Positions 1 through 9,680 of a stretch of DNA of 13,890 nucleotides are shown piece after piece (position 1 is the stretch's first letter; the number at the start of each line of letters is the position of its first letter). Origin of the DNA: Euperipatoides rowelli (Eukaryota; Onychophora; Udeonychophora; Euonychophora; Peripatopsidae); assembly GCA_003024985.2 (NCBI GenBank), contig PXIH01S0020862.1. The stretch is one strand, 5' to 3'. Both the position numbers and the translations under genes were made by a program. The notes beneath the pieces were generated by a model. The model was not told where the DNA came from. It saw only the letters and a list, made by a program, of their open reading frames with translations, and ran no database searches.

Positions 1-2300
1 CCTGAATACGGGCCTGTAAAGCAGTCTTTAGGGTAATTCATGCTCACATCTTGGTGGATTTGGTTCTCAACTATTTTCTTTGTGTGAGACCTATGGTTTC
101 AGCATTGATGATGAGAAAAGTAAAGAGCAAATATTAGGATTTAAAGAACTCAAGATACTGTATGAGGGAAGTCTGACTGAGAGTACAACAAGGGAGCTAA
201 TTATCTCATCACCTTTACTCAAAAGCATATTAAAATTAGGACTGCTCATCTTTAGTTCCAGTGGTATGGAAATGGTTTCTATTTAAAAAAAAAATTTTTG
301 ACAGCTGAGAGAATGGAGAATGGGCTTTCATTTAACATCCATACATAGTATGATGCCTTACCTAGCAGCTACTAGATATAATAATTAAACCAAATATGCT
401 TACATTTATTTGCAAAAAATGAATGTGTTGAATGAGAAGCATCCTGAAATAGCCTCTGAATTCTATAAAGGTAAATTTGTTATAAGAAGCAGCAACTGAT
501 TTTGGGAGGACTTTTAGCTGATTTAGTAATTGAACAACACTAATATAATGAGCTCTTTGAAAAAACATTAATGGTCTAACACATGACCATGGTATGACAG
601 AAAATCAGAGTGATATTGGTGTTGTCAATGCCCGTATATTCTCAGGTCAATTCTTCTATGCAAGAATTTACATTAATGTCTTATTCTACAAGGGAGCAGC
701 ATAAAGAGGTGTCACAGAACAGCATGGAGAGGGATGCAGCTGATACTAGAAATTTACTGAATTACTTAATACAATGTCAACCATTTCGGAAAGATCAAGA
801 ACTGATCAATATTAGAAATGGAGTGGCTGCTTCTGATCATGTCAATTTTGATGAAGCAAAGAAACTTGGTAAACATATAGGCTACTGTTAAAAATGGCTG
901 GCAATGATTCAGAAACATTTACATGTGCAAAAAAGGACAAGGCGGTAACAATGGATTGGCAAAAATCCATTAAAAAAAGGACTGTTTCTTTCAGCATGGA
1001 GCATATCCAACTTTTTCAGAGACTAACTGTTGTATAAAAACAGATATGAATTTTAAAAAGTCATGTCACATGGATTGCAGTGCCATTCCACTTGCATTAT
1101 TTGAAGATTTTGACACTGTGAGATCAGAAAATAAAGCATTGCTGGAAAGTACTATATGGAAAATATGTCAACTATCTGCAGATTCAATAATTCCTCAGGG
1201 TTTTAAATATGTAATTGATGGTGGTTGGCTGCTTCATTAATTGGATTGGGCATGCAACAACACATTTAAATCGATTTTTGATTCTTAAATTATTTATATG
1301 AAAACACATTTCGGTAAAGAAACCATTGTATTTGATGGTTACAATGCTGGTCCATATATTAAGGACTGCACCCACTTAAGATTAACAAAAGGATTAAGCT
1401 CTCCAGAGGTTCATATTTCACCAGAAATGAAATTATCTATAAAAAAAGATGTGTTTCTAAGAAACACTAAAAATAAAGATAGGTTCATTCATAATGTAGG
1501 ACTAGAACTTAGAGCTGATGAATTTAATTTTTTGTTTGATGATAGTGATGCAGACAAACTCATAACAAAAACATCAATAGAATATTAAAAAACTGAAGAC
1601 ACATGTGTTGTTGGAAAATGATACCGATCTGATTGTTCTCCTGTTACACTTTTAATTTCCAGATTCAAGTATTTTATATTTTAGAACAAAAAAAAATATG
1701 GAATATCAAAAATATTAAAACAAAACTTGGTGATCTTTCNAAAAAAAATATGGAATATCAAAAATATTAAAACAAAACTTGGTGATCTTTCNGAGAACCT
1801 TCTNTTTATNCNCTCATTTCTTGGTTGTGATACCACTTCTAGATTCTTTGGCATTGGAAAGCAGGTTGCACTAAATCTTCAAAATAATGTTATAATCTTT
1901 CAGAGTGCTACTAGAGTTTTTAACACTAAACAAGCAATCTTACAAGAAGTTATTGTCACTGGGGAGTAAGCAGCTACAAGTTGTTCAAAGGACACATTAA
2001 TAACAATCTTCTTGACTTAAAAGTGAGTATGTTTGAATGCAAAGTCTGTTTGTCTGCTGGTTCTGTACATCCTGAAACTCTTCCTCCTACTCCATCTGCA
2101 ATGAAATACCACTCTTTGTGGGGTTATCTCCAAATCATGGAATGGGTTGGACTTTCTTCCCAAATGAGGCCAGAAGATTGGGAATGGTGATTCAGAAAGG
2201 GCATGTATGTCCATGGGATGATGGACAATACATCTGCTCCAGAAAATATACTTGAAGTGATTTCCTGCAACTGAAGTTTGAACTGTGCAACTGTGAAGTT
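1..2300 (+). pseudogene. Decayed copy of a multi-copy metazoan PIN/FEN1-like protein family
   Basis: Pieces of one long protein can be read in order on this strand, but only by switching frame repeatedly and passing many stops. Fragments in order: a charged N-terminal part (about 80-286); AERMENGLSF near 306-340; YAYIYLQKMNVLNEKHPE (about 392-450); VLSMPVYSQVNSSMQE (about 619-666); ERDAADTRNLLNYL (about 727-770); VIDGGWLLH (1211-1237); TIVFDGY and CTHLR (about 1322-1380); PEMKLSIKKDVFL; a DSDAD segment; DTDLIVLLLH (1620-1649); GCDTTSRFFGIGK (1823-1861); LPPTPSAMKYHSL..YLQ..EW (about 2080-2160); and APENILEVISCN followed by a stop. From memory of the family, these match uncharacterised proteins repeated many times in mollusc, cnidarian and arthropod genomes, which end in a Cys-rich tail. 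The acidic motifs and GCDTTS..GIGK suggest a PIN/FEN1-like nuclease fold; that function is inference. No introns are seen. The copy cannot encode the full protein. Its true 5' end may lie outside the window. Confidence 0.8.
1689..1792. repeat. Exact 52-bp tandem duplication ending in N (probable assembly artefact)
   Basis: Two consecutive 52-base blocks, 1689-1740 and 1741-1792, are identical, including the oligo-A start, the core TGGAATATCAAAAATATT and a final ambiguous N. More Ns follow at 1804, 1810 and 1812. The block encodes the W-N-I-K...K-L-G-D stretch of the pseudogene once too often, and 52 is not a multiple of three, so it adds a frame change. Perfect identity inside an otherwise heavily mutated pseudogene, with Ns at both ends, points to a failed contig overlap or gap fill, not a biological duplication. 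Confidence 0.85.
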
Positions 2301-5020
2301 CTCATTTCAAACTTTATTTTCTTTACTAGTAAATAATTAAAGTTAAATTGTGATAAATAGGTAAAGAGTTAACATTATTCAAAGTAGTTAATCTGCATAA
2401 ATGACCATAGTAATTGTAAAACTAATTTTTATTTAATTGAGTTTGATGCTAGAATTATAGAATTAAATTTTATATTTGTTAAAGGATTTAATTATAAAGG
2501 ATTTAATTATTAAGCATGTAATATTTATGCTACGTACAGAGATTTTATGAGGTTTAATTAAAATTTTAATTTGTATCATTTGACTATGCCATTATGACAA
2601 TAAACAAAATAAACATGAATTGATAACTCATCTTTCGATGTAGTGACTTTTGTGGGCAAAAATTTGACAAAATATTTTAATTATTGATTATATTGACTTA
2701 ACTGAAGTTATTATTTCTTTTTAATTATTTGCAATATTATTTCTAATTATTCAACAAGTTACATATTTGTTCTGAGTATGCAAATTACCTTTCAATTAAG
2801 GCTTCATGCAGACAGGTTGTCCAAGGTTATGTTTAAATAAATGTAATTTAACAAAGTAAATTTTAATTTAATTAACAACAGTAAACCCTTAGCTGATGTT
2901 CTTGGGTTACTCTGCCAATTGTCAACAATTTTTTTATATATATATTTCCTAGGTCATTCATTCTTGTTTTATTTGTTGGTATTTGTCAATCAGTGTAGTA
3001 GCTGTAACTTTATTTATTTATATGTTGCGCATAACAGGTACTTATTATAGAGTTAGGGACATTAGTTTAAATAATCTTTATTCTTCTTTTTTATGAGTTA
3101 TACCTAAAGTAGTCTCTATTGAAGTTTCTAATGTTTCTGGGTCTTGTCCTCACAACAGTTCCATGTTTTACAAGTAGGATGTACTTGGCACTGTTGCATA
3201 GTTAAGCTCAGTTTCATCTTGCAACATCAATGCAACCTACATTTTGCTAGCCTAAGCTATTAACAATTGTAGAATTAAGACCTGTTTGTAATGAGCTGAC
3301 ATACAATGGTTTACTTTGCTCCAGTTCTTCTATGAATTGTATTTCCCAATAGAAAATTGCATTCATAGGTGAACCAAGGAGGCAGGTAATCTGACATGCC
3401 CCACAAATGGTTAGTATTTTTGCTATAGCTCTTACATCCCACACACATAGGTGTGGTTGATGATTCCATTGATTGACACTATGGTAAGTTTAAATTTGGT
3501 TTGGGTAAATAAGTTAGTTTTTTTGTGGTTGTTGTTGTTTAGTCTGTTTTGGTGATTCTCAATCTTGCAGTGTTAGGTGAAGATTGTGGGAGACAGACTA
3601 AACAGGGCGCTGGGTTGGGAAATTGAATGTAACAAGACTATTTTGCTTTAACTCTGTCACTTAAAATAATTTTTAGTTTTTCTTTTTAAGTTTTAAGTAT
3701 TTGAAATATTCTGCCTTTATATAGCTTTTGTGCAGGAAGTGATGTCATGGGTAAAGGGGGGTTGGGTGACTGACCCACCATAATGGTGTTCATAGCCGGA
3801 TTTGATGTCACATATGATGTAATAATCAAGATGAATGACTTCCTTTTTTCAAAATTTTTTAATTTTATTTTATTTTTATTTTTTTTTCTGAGTTTTTTTT
3901 TTAGTGTTAATTATTTTTTTTTTTTAGTTTCTGAGTTTTTTTTTTAGTATTAGTGTTAGTTCATGTTTGTACCATTAAGCTAATGGCAATTCAAATAGGC
4001 CAATTTCCAGTTTTGAAGAAAAGAGGCTTTATTACAGAATTAACATTTTTTTAATTTTTTTTGTTCTTTGCAATTCTTGAATAAAGCTTATTGAACTTGT
4101 GCATTGATCTTTTAATACTCGAATTCAGATAAAAAAAATTTGATCTATCACATTTGTGAAGTTAAGTTGGGTTTTTTTAATTTTGTTAAAAAAAATTTTT
4201 TCAAGGATATTTTTTTTTTGCTTTTTCCAAATTTTTTTATATGTCCTTTCTGATACATAAATGAAAGTTATTGATTTTATTTGGAGTTTAGTTAAAATTA
4301 TTTTTCCAAATGTCTGTATCCTCATTGACCAACTAACATACACAATTTAAATTCATTTCAAGATTGAAGTCCTCTGGTATTTTTTTCAATTTGTATACTC
4401 TCAATGTAAAATGAATTTCTGTATGAGGTGAAATTATATTTTTTGTTAAGGAATTATTTTGTGTATATTTAATAAATTTTGTTAAGTTTAGTAAGTGAGT
4501 GAAATTTATTTTCTATTAAAGTTTATGACGAGTTGTTAAAAACTTGTTGGCAGTAGACATTTAGAATTTTTCCTGGTTTTAGTTAGAATTTTTTTTCTTT
4601 TCTGCATTATTCTCTGGATAGTTTTATTTTCTTTAGTCCCAGAATGTGGCTTTCTTTCTTGAGTTTGTCCTTCCCTAATTGGGAATCATTGTGATTTTTG
4701 TTTTTCTTCATACTACAAATAAAGGATTGAGTGGCGTCCACTTTTATTGGGTCAAACTTAAACCCAACCTTCTGATATTTTTTGTGTGTGTGCAAACTTC
4801 TAAATTATCTTAATAATTTATTTTCTATTTCTGTGGATTTTCCACAGACACATGAACAAGATTTTAATGAAATCAATAATGTACGTAACTGTGCTTTTCT
4901 TTTTAAATTTTTCTTTATTTTTATGATTGAATTTTTTTGTATGTAAATCACCCCTATTAAAATTTAAAGATTTTTTGTCATTTGTTTGCACACTTGTTTG
5001 CCACATCGTAATTTAAAATA
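2301..5020. other. AT-rich intergenic stretch without supportable gene
   Basis: This stretch is strongly AT-rich, with long T runs (notably 3840-3960 and 4125-4260), a short (TA)n at about 2936-2945, and scattered AATAAA-like words. The open frames on the minus strand are short, lysine/asparagine/isoleucine-rich products of base composition. A minus-strand frame at 3247-3444 has a more ordinary residue mix, but I cannot assign it and it breaks into stops on continuation. I see no RNA gene or clear transposon ends. Confidence 0.6.
3888..3955. repeat. Short T-rich direct repeat
   Basis: The word CTGAG followed by ten T and AG occurs at 3888 and again at 3931, a 43-base spacing, within a poly-T region. 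It looks like a local slippage duplication in low-complexity DNA. The 43-base spacing matches the minisatellite period at the end of the window only by coincidence; the sequences are unrelated. Confidence 0.5.
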
Positions 5021-6060
5021 AATTTATGGAAATTCAAAGTAAAAAAGTTGATGTTTCAAAGGATGATTCTATCATTTGTCAGTGGTTGATGAACAGGCAG
5101 TGGTTGAGAGAAGTATGAATAACTCTATTGTTGATATGAGGGTAGTGTAATTGACAGAGATGGTATGTCTTCCAATGAGTTATTAATAATAATATGTAAG
5201 AAAGACAATAGATTAAATAAGTTACAGATGACTTTAGACTCCATCATTGGAACAGATAGGGTTGAGTTTCGGATTGAACAAATTCGAAAGGGTCATGTTG
5301 ATCAGCATCAAGTCCAAACAATCCACATTATGTAGGAAATGTGATTCAATTAAGTTTCTAAAATCAATTCACATGGGATATGAAGTTTTAATGAAGCAAA
5401 ACAATTTGTTAATTCTATCAGACTTCTTAACTGTGAGAATAAATTGGTCTGAAATCCTTGCAAGAGCTGCCTATGAGTCAAAATTTTCTGGCAGTGCTAA
5501 AACCAAATACTTGAAGGATTAGGAAATATTGATAACTTGAACTTTGAGGATTGACTTAAAGAATTTGAAAAAAATCATTAGGGAACTTAAACCCACCCAG
5601 AGACAGGAGCTTTTCTGGAGTATCTCCAAATTCACAGGATAAACTGTCACATTCTTGAAGTTATGCCTAATTAGTTTAGGTGATACTTACTGCAAGGATT
5701 TCATAGAAAATACTATGTATGAACAATTGCTATTTCACCAATTTGTCAAGGGGTTGAATCATAAATATAGAATCAAAAAAGATATGGCAGGAATTAAAAC
5801 CTTTGATGATGCTGTGAAACTTGCACTTAAACTAGAAGAATGTGAATTATGTAGGTTATACTGAAAAGAAAAGGTGACCATAGGACCCGTTCAAAATAAA
5901 CAGACTTCCACAGCAATTCTATAGATGAGTTAAAAAAAGGAAATAAATAGATTAGGGCTATTATGATGAGAGAAAAGGGTAGCCAGGAAACTAAGAAAAA
6001 CATATGTTGAAATTGTGACATGGCCATATGACAAGAACATGCAACAAACGATACGCTAAG
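5020..6060 (+). pseudogene. Degenerate LTR-retrotransposon gag with CCHC zinc-knuckle remnant
   Basis: Gag-like blocks can be followed through several frames. At 5247-5522 an open frame ends with WSEILARAAYESKFSG and a stop; this is the region that in gag precedes the capsid-like core. After broken sequence (5523-5650), the frame at 5655-5864 carries DTYCKDFIENTMYEQLLFHQ, FVKGLNHKYRIKKDMAG and TFDDAVKLALKLEE, typical of retrotransposon gag. At about 6005-6042 a CX2CX4HX4C zinc knuckle is recognisable, with one position now a stop and a small deletion between its halves. Gag would package element RNA in a cytoplasmic particle. Many stops and frameshifts make this copy dead. No protease, reverse transcriptase or integrase follows, so the copy is internally deleted or truncated. 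The position of the gag start is uncertain. Confidence 0.65.
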
Positions 6061-6237
6061 TCCAGATTACATATTGTCTGTATCAGATGTAATAATCAGG
6101 TCTAACTCTACATACTTTTTGTTAAACACAAGTATTGAAATGTTAATTATAAACAGGGAGATAAGAGAATAGACAAAATCCTAACATAAATTTACAATTG
6201 AAAGGGGGTTAAAAATAATCAAATTAAAACAGCATAA

Positions 6238-6275
<38 letters not shown>

Positions 6276-6620
6276 AACACAAACCTCACCCAACACCAAC
6301 GATACATGATTTTTGCAAAGAGAGTCCACAAACGTTTCACCGGGGGAATGTAATGTGTACCATCCCTTTGACGCTAAACATATATAGGATAATGGCATAT
6401 AGACAGGCAATAGTTAGATGTAACAAATAATAAACAATATTTATATAAATGATAAATAGTATAATAAATAAGAGTTTAGAGCAAGGGTTATATTGGGATC
6501 TGGAAGAATATAATATTATACTGTAAAATCATTGAATTAGTATTTATACATATATTTATTTGTCAAACATATTATAGTATATAATATTTTAATAAGAGAA
6601 GGGTGAGCACTAATAATAAT
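6061..6620. other. AT-rich spacer between gag relic and LTR-like segment
   Basis: No coding block is recognised after the zinc-knuckle remnant. The stretch contains the (CA)n tract and short AT-rich repeats. It may be internal or untranslated sequence of the same retrotransposon, but nothing in it proves that. Confidence 0.4.
6242..6273. repeat. (CA)16 microsatellite
   Basis: There are sixteen uninterrupted CA dinucleotides. The poly-Val/Cys stretch of the minus-strand open frame across this tract comes from the repeat and is not a gene. Confidence 0.97.
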
Positions 6621-6627
6621 AGATAAG

Positions 6628-7109
6628 TGAAAGGGATACCACACGTTACTATAACCTTAGAATATGACTGCATGAACCAGTTGCTGCTTACCACAAACTT
6701 AGAACAATATATACACAGTGATTTTGAACGACACAGTCAGTCCTGTTTTGAACATACAGCTGACTACGCTATTGTGCCTGGCTTATTAACATTAGTATAT
6801 ATCCTCATTTGTTTAGGCTTTTGCCATATATTCCGCAAACTATGTTTGGATTACCTACCTTATAATTATTATATCTTAGTAGCTATCTAAGGATTATATG
6901 CCATGCATCCATTGTAAGGTTTACGACTTTACTAACACAGATTATATTTTATTGTGTTTTATTCTATGTAAAGTTCATCAATAACTATGTCAAAGACTTT
7001 GTTCTGCCGATAACTTTCACATAATGAAGGTAACTGATTTATATAGCTGAGAAAGGGGAATACCTTAAGGAAATCCCAGACTATTTAGATTAGAGGTATC
7101 CCTTTATCA
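6628..7109. mobile_element. Candidate solo or 3' LTR (or TIR-bounded element)
   Basis: The segment begins TGAAAGGGATACC and ends GGTATCCCTTTATCA, so the ends form an imperfect inverted repeat with the TG...CA dinucleotides usual for LTRs. The length of about 482 bp is normal for an LTR, and a gag relic lies upstream on the plus strand. Against this, no second copy is seen in the window, no short target duplication flanks it, and the polypurine tract before it is weak. The end sequence also pairs with a nearer word at about 7052-7067 (AAAGGGGAATACC), so a simple hairpin could explain part of the symmetry. The open frame at 6627-6890 inside it has no recognisable domain. Confidence 0.35.
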
Positions 7110-7117
7110 CTCTAGAA

Positions 7118-7643
7118 CAGGGATTCTTAAACTGTGGTACATGTACAACTAGTGGTACATTGTGTTCTTTCAGGTGGTACACAGAGATGCAACAAAAAGA
7201 AAAGTTCATATATAAATACCCATTTGTATTACAAATCAGTATTTTCTCTTGCTATAAAATGTATTATTTGCACTTAGTTATCAATAAATCCATGTCCATA
7301 ATAATTAATCACTGTGTAGTTAATTAAGTTATGATGTGCCATATATTTATAACATTTTATATTTAATTTTAAATTATTAAATGAATGATGTGTTTAAGAT
7401 CGTATAAGACGAAAATGGACATTGAATAAAAGTAAATATTAGCTTACTGTGCAATAATTAATACACTAAAACCATGATTTTGGGACAAAATTGTTTACTT
7501 TATGCTGTTTGTCCTCTGACCATAAATGCATAACTTACACTTGGCTATACAAAGTCTGAATTACAAAATATACATATGGAAGTACATTAAATTTTTACAG
7601 GTTATTTAAGAGGTTCAAGATTCCAAAAGTTAGAGAACCCTTG
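7118..7643. mobile_element. Non-autonomous hAT-like transposon with 8-bp target duplication
   Basis: The left end reads CAGGGATTCTTAAACT and the right end, on the opposite strand, reads CAAGGGTTCTCTAACT, matching at 12 of 16 positions. CAGGGnTTCTnAAACT is the kind of terminal sequence seen in hAT elements. Directly outside lie CTCTAGAA (7110-7117) and CTCTAGGA (7644-7651), an 8-bp target duplication with one mismatch, the hAT-specific length. The 526-bp interior has no transposase and includes subterminal GTGGTAC words at about 7134, 7152 and 7174, possible transposase-binding repeats. It is a MITE that needs a transposase in trans. It abuts the LTR-like segment to its left. The end mismatches suggest an old insertion. 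Confidence 0.8.
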
Positions 7644-8532
7644 CTCTAGGATCCTTAGACTGAGTTATTAACTGTAATTTTTAGCGAAAATAGTGTTCTC
7701 TCTCTCTCCCTCAGGTATTGTTCATATCATTGGACTATGTTCAGTAAACCATCTCATATATTCTCCTAATCTTGTGTTCATTATTTGTATATGCCTCCTG
7801 AAATTGGGTTTCACCCAACTGCCAACATAAAATTTACAAATTTTCAGACCTTTCAGCCAAAGTGGATGGGAGAGGTTCCTCCTTCCCACATATCTCCTCC
7901 CCCATTAGTGATAATTTACTTTTATATTCTTTAAATTAAAGAATAGAATAAGAAAGGAACTTAAAATAGAATAACCTAAAATGGAATAAACTTAATGGTC
8001 TGATGAAATTGCATAAACATTAATGTAGGAAGTTCATGCTTAGAAGAGAATCAATCAGATATATTGATTCTCTCAATCAGAATATTCATATATTCTTGAA
8101 TCACACCACTGTCAACAGCTTTACTGGTTTGAAAACTTTTAATTTAGTATTAAATGAATAGCATATTGTTGTATGAAGAAAACAAACTACTTGTGTGCCT
8201 TAAGACTGTATAAAGTGTCATTCAGTTAATAACAATTTATTAAATATTTCAAAGTTATTGTAGTTCTTTAATTCTTTGGTAGGACAACATTGCACATTTT
8301 GACACCCTTTGCTTAAATTTATAAATAACAATATCCTTAAATTAACAAATTAAAATATAGGGAAAACATAAAGCAAAAAGTTTTATTTATTTATAAATAG
8401 TATATAGATCCTTAATTAGTTTAATTATAACTTATAGCTTAAGTATAAGCCATAATAAATATTAAAAAAAAATACTTTATATAGATATAATAATGTGATT
8501 GATATAATTTTTATTGTTAATTTTTACTTTAG
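7644..8532. other. Non-coding AT-rich sequence, probable intron or 5' flank of the exon pair
   Basis: No exon-like open frame is seen. There is a pyrimidine-rich run ending in CAG at about 7693-7714 that resembles a splice acceptor, but no convincing exon follows it. The final bases before 8533 (TTTTTACTTTAG) form the acceptor of the next exon, so at least the right part should be intron. Confidence 0.5.
8045..8073. repeat. Perfect 10-bp stem inverted repeat
   Basis: AGAGAATCAA (8045-8054) and TTGATTCTCT (8064-8073) are perfect reverse complements separated by nine bases. No RNA gene or terminator context is evident; a structural role is unproven. Confidence 0.6.
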
Positions 8533-8871
8533 GCAAATACTACATTGATGGAAATATAATCGACTGCTGTATTCTAAACATTCAGATACATCCGAAATCA
8601 AGAACAATTGATCAAATTTACATTTATGAGAAAACCGAGATGAAAAAAATTCTTATTTATTACTTTAATAGCAACGATTCTCTAAATTCTAGTAATTTGG
8701 AGAATAATCTTATAAATAAAAATTCATCAAATTCAACACAAATTGAATTCTTCAAACAAACAAATGATTATTTTTATAAATTGTCTATAACTATATTATC
8801 TGGAGGCTTCCTTTCTGAAAACTTGAATTTAAACATGATTTATGACAATCAAACTAAACTTTTTAAAATAG
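8533..8871 (+). CDS. Exon A of a repeated-domain protein of unknown function (internal, phase 1-1)
   Basis: The exon is bounded by acceptor TTTTTACTTTAG (AG at 8531-8532) and donor ATAG/GTAAGC (GT at 8872-8873). The frame is open through the whole 339 bp. The first codon is split after one base and the last base starts a split codon, so the exon is symmetric phase 1-1 and encodes 113 residues. It includes DGNIIDCCILNIQIHP, TIDQIYIYEKTEMKKIL, an Asn/Ser-rich variable middle, and YKLSITILSGGFLSENLNL. No signal peptide or membrane segment is seen. It is homologous to exon B at 11766-12116, whose matching blocks are IDQIYLYD, KKELLYF and YKIEIVVVSRGFAS. Symmetric 1-1 exons commonly carry extracellular modules; by analogy this may be a beta-rich extracellular domain, but I do not recognise the family. 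Four N-X-S/T sequons occur (at about residues 61, 70, 73 and 103 of the exon). Upstream exons should lie before 8500 or outside the window. Confidence 0.65.
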
Positions 8872-8980
8872 GTAAGCTAGTTTCTAATTTTAATATTACT
8901 TTATAATATATTTTAAATTATGTTGTAGTATCTTTATAATAAGCCTTTGGACATAATTCAACCATCTCTTATATTTATGG

Positions 8981-8998
8981 TGTGTGTGTGTGTGTGTG
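8981..8998. repeat. (TG)9 microsatellite
   Basis: There are nine uninterrupted TG dinucleotides inside the presumed intron. Confidence 0.95.
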
Positions 8999-9215
8999 GA
9001 CGTCTTAGTGCTAAAAGATTAACCCTTGGATTTGAATCTTTATTTCTGTAAATATAATAAATAACAAATTCAGATGACACTCTATTTCATTGTAATAAAG
9101 CACAATGTTTAATTTAATAGTACTATGGTGATGTGAAAGGTTTTTTGAAAGAAGTTCAATTTCATTCAGGTAGATTTTATTTACAAAATATCTTTGAAAT
9201 GGAAAACAGACTTGT

Positions 9216-9680
9216 TAATAATTCTAATAATAATAATAGTAATAATAATAATAATGATGATGATGATGATGATGAAAATTAAAATGATGATGTTGATAAT
9301 GATAATGCTTATTAGGCTTATTATTATGTTTAATATTGTCGATCTTCTTCCAACGAGTACATATTATTATTAATTACATCGTAGTGGGTGAAAATCATGT
9401 TTAATATTGCTATTATTAATAATAATGATAACGATAATGATAACAATAATTATTATGACGATAATGATAACAGTGATGATGTTGATGATAAAGCCAGTGA
9501 TAATGATGAGGACAACAATGATGAAGATGAAATAATTATTATTATTAATGATAATGATAATGTTGATGATAATGATGGTGATGATCAAGATCTACATCAT
9601 ATTCATCCTTCTCCTATTCCTCCTCCTCATGATCATATTATCATAATTATAATCATAATCTCCATCATCATCATCATCAT
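9216..9680. repeat. Compound ATT/ATG trinucleotide microsatellite region
   Basis: TAA and TGA triplet arrays run at 9225-9274, degenerate GATAAT/AATGAT words continue at about 9284-9310, and a long degenerate stretch runs from 9410 to 9680, ending in CATCATCATCATCAT (9663-9679). The open frame at 9388-9753 (Asp/Asn then poly-Ile) and its minus-strand counterpart (poly-Ile/Asn) are translations of this array and not proteins. The array joins the 3' end of the antisense LINE, suggesting that it grew from the LINE tail. Confidence 0.85.

Noticed and set aside
3247-3444. 65-codon minus-strand open frame with a balanced residue mix
   Set aside because: It has no recognisable motif or splice sites, and stops accumulate immediately downstream. 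It may be an old coding remnant but cannot be supported.
4125-5006. Three minus-strand open frames rich in Lys, Phe, Ile and Asn
   Set aside because: They arise from T-rich plus-strand sequence; their length is unremarkable for this base composition and no domain is seen.
6219-6410. Minus-strand open frame with a Val-Cys repeat
   Set aside because: The repeat is the (CA)16 tract read in translation, and the flanks have no conserved motif.
9000-9045. tRNA-like words (TCTTAGTGCTAAAAG and TTGGATTTGAATC) suggesting a tRNA-derived SINE head
   Set aside because: There is no complete cloverleaf and no second internal-promoter box at the right spacing. At most it is a decayed fragment.
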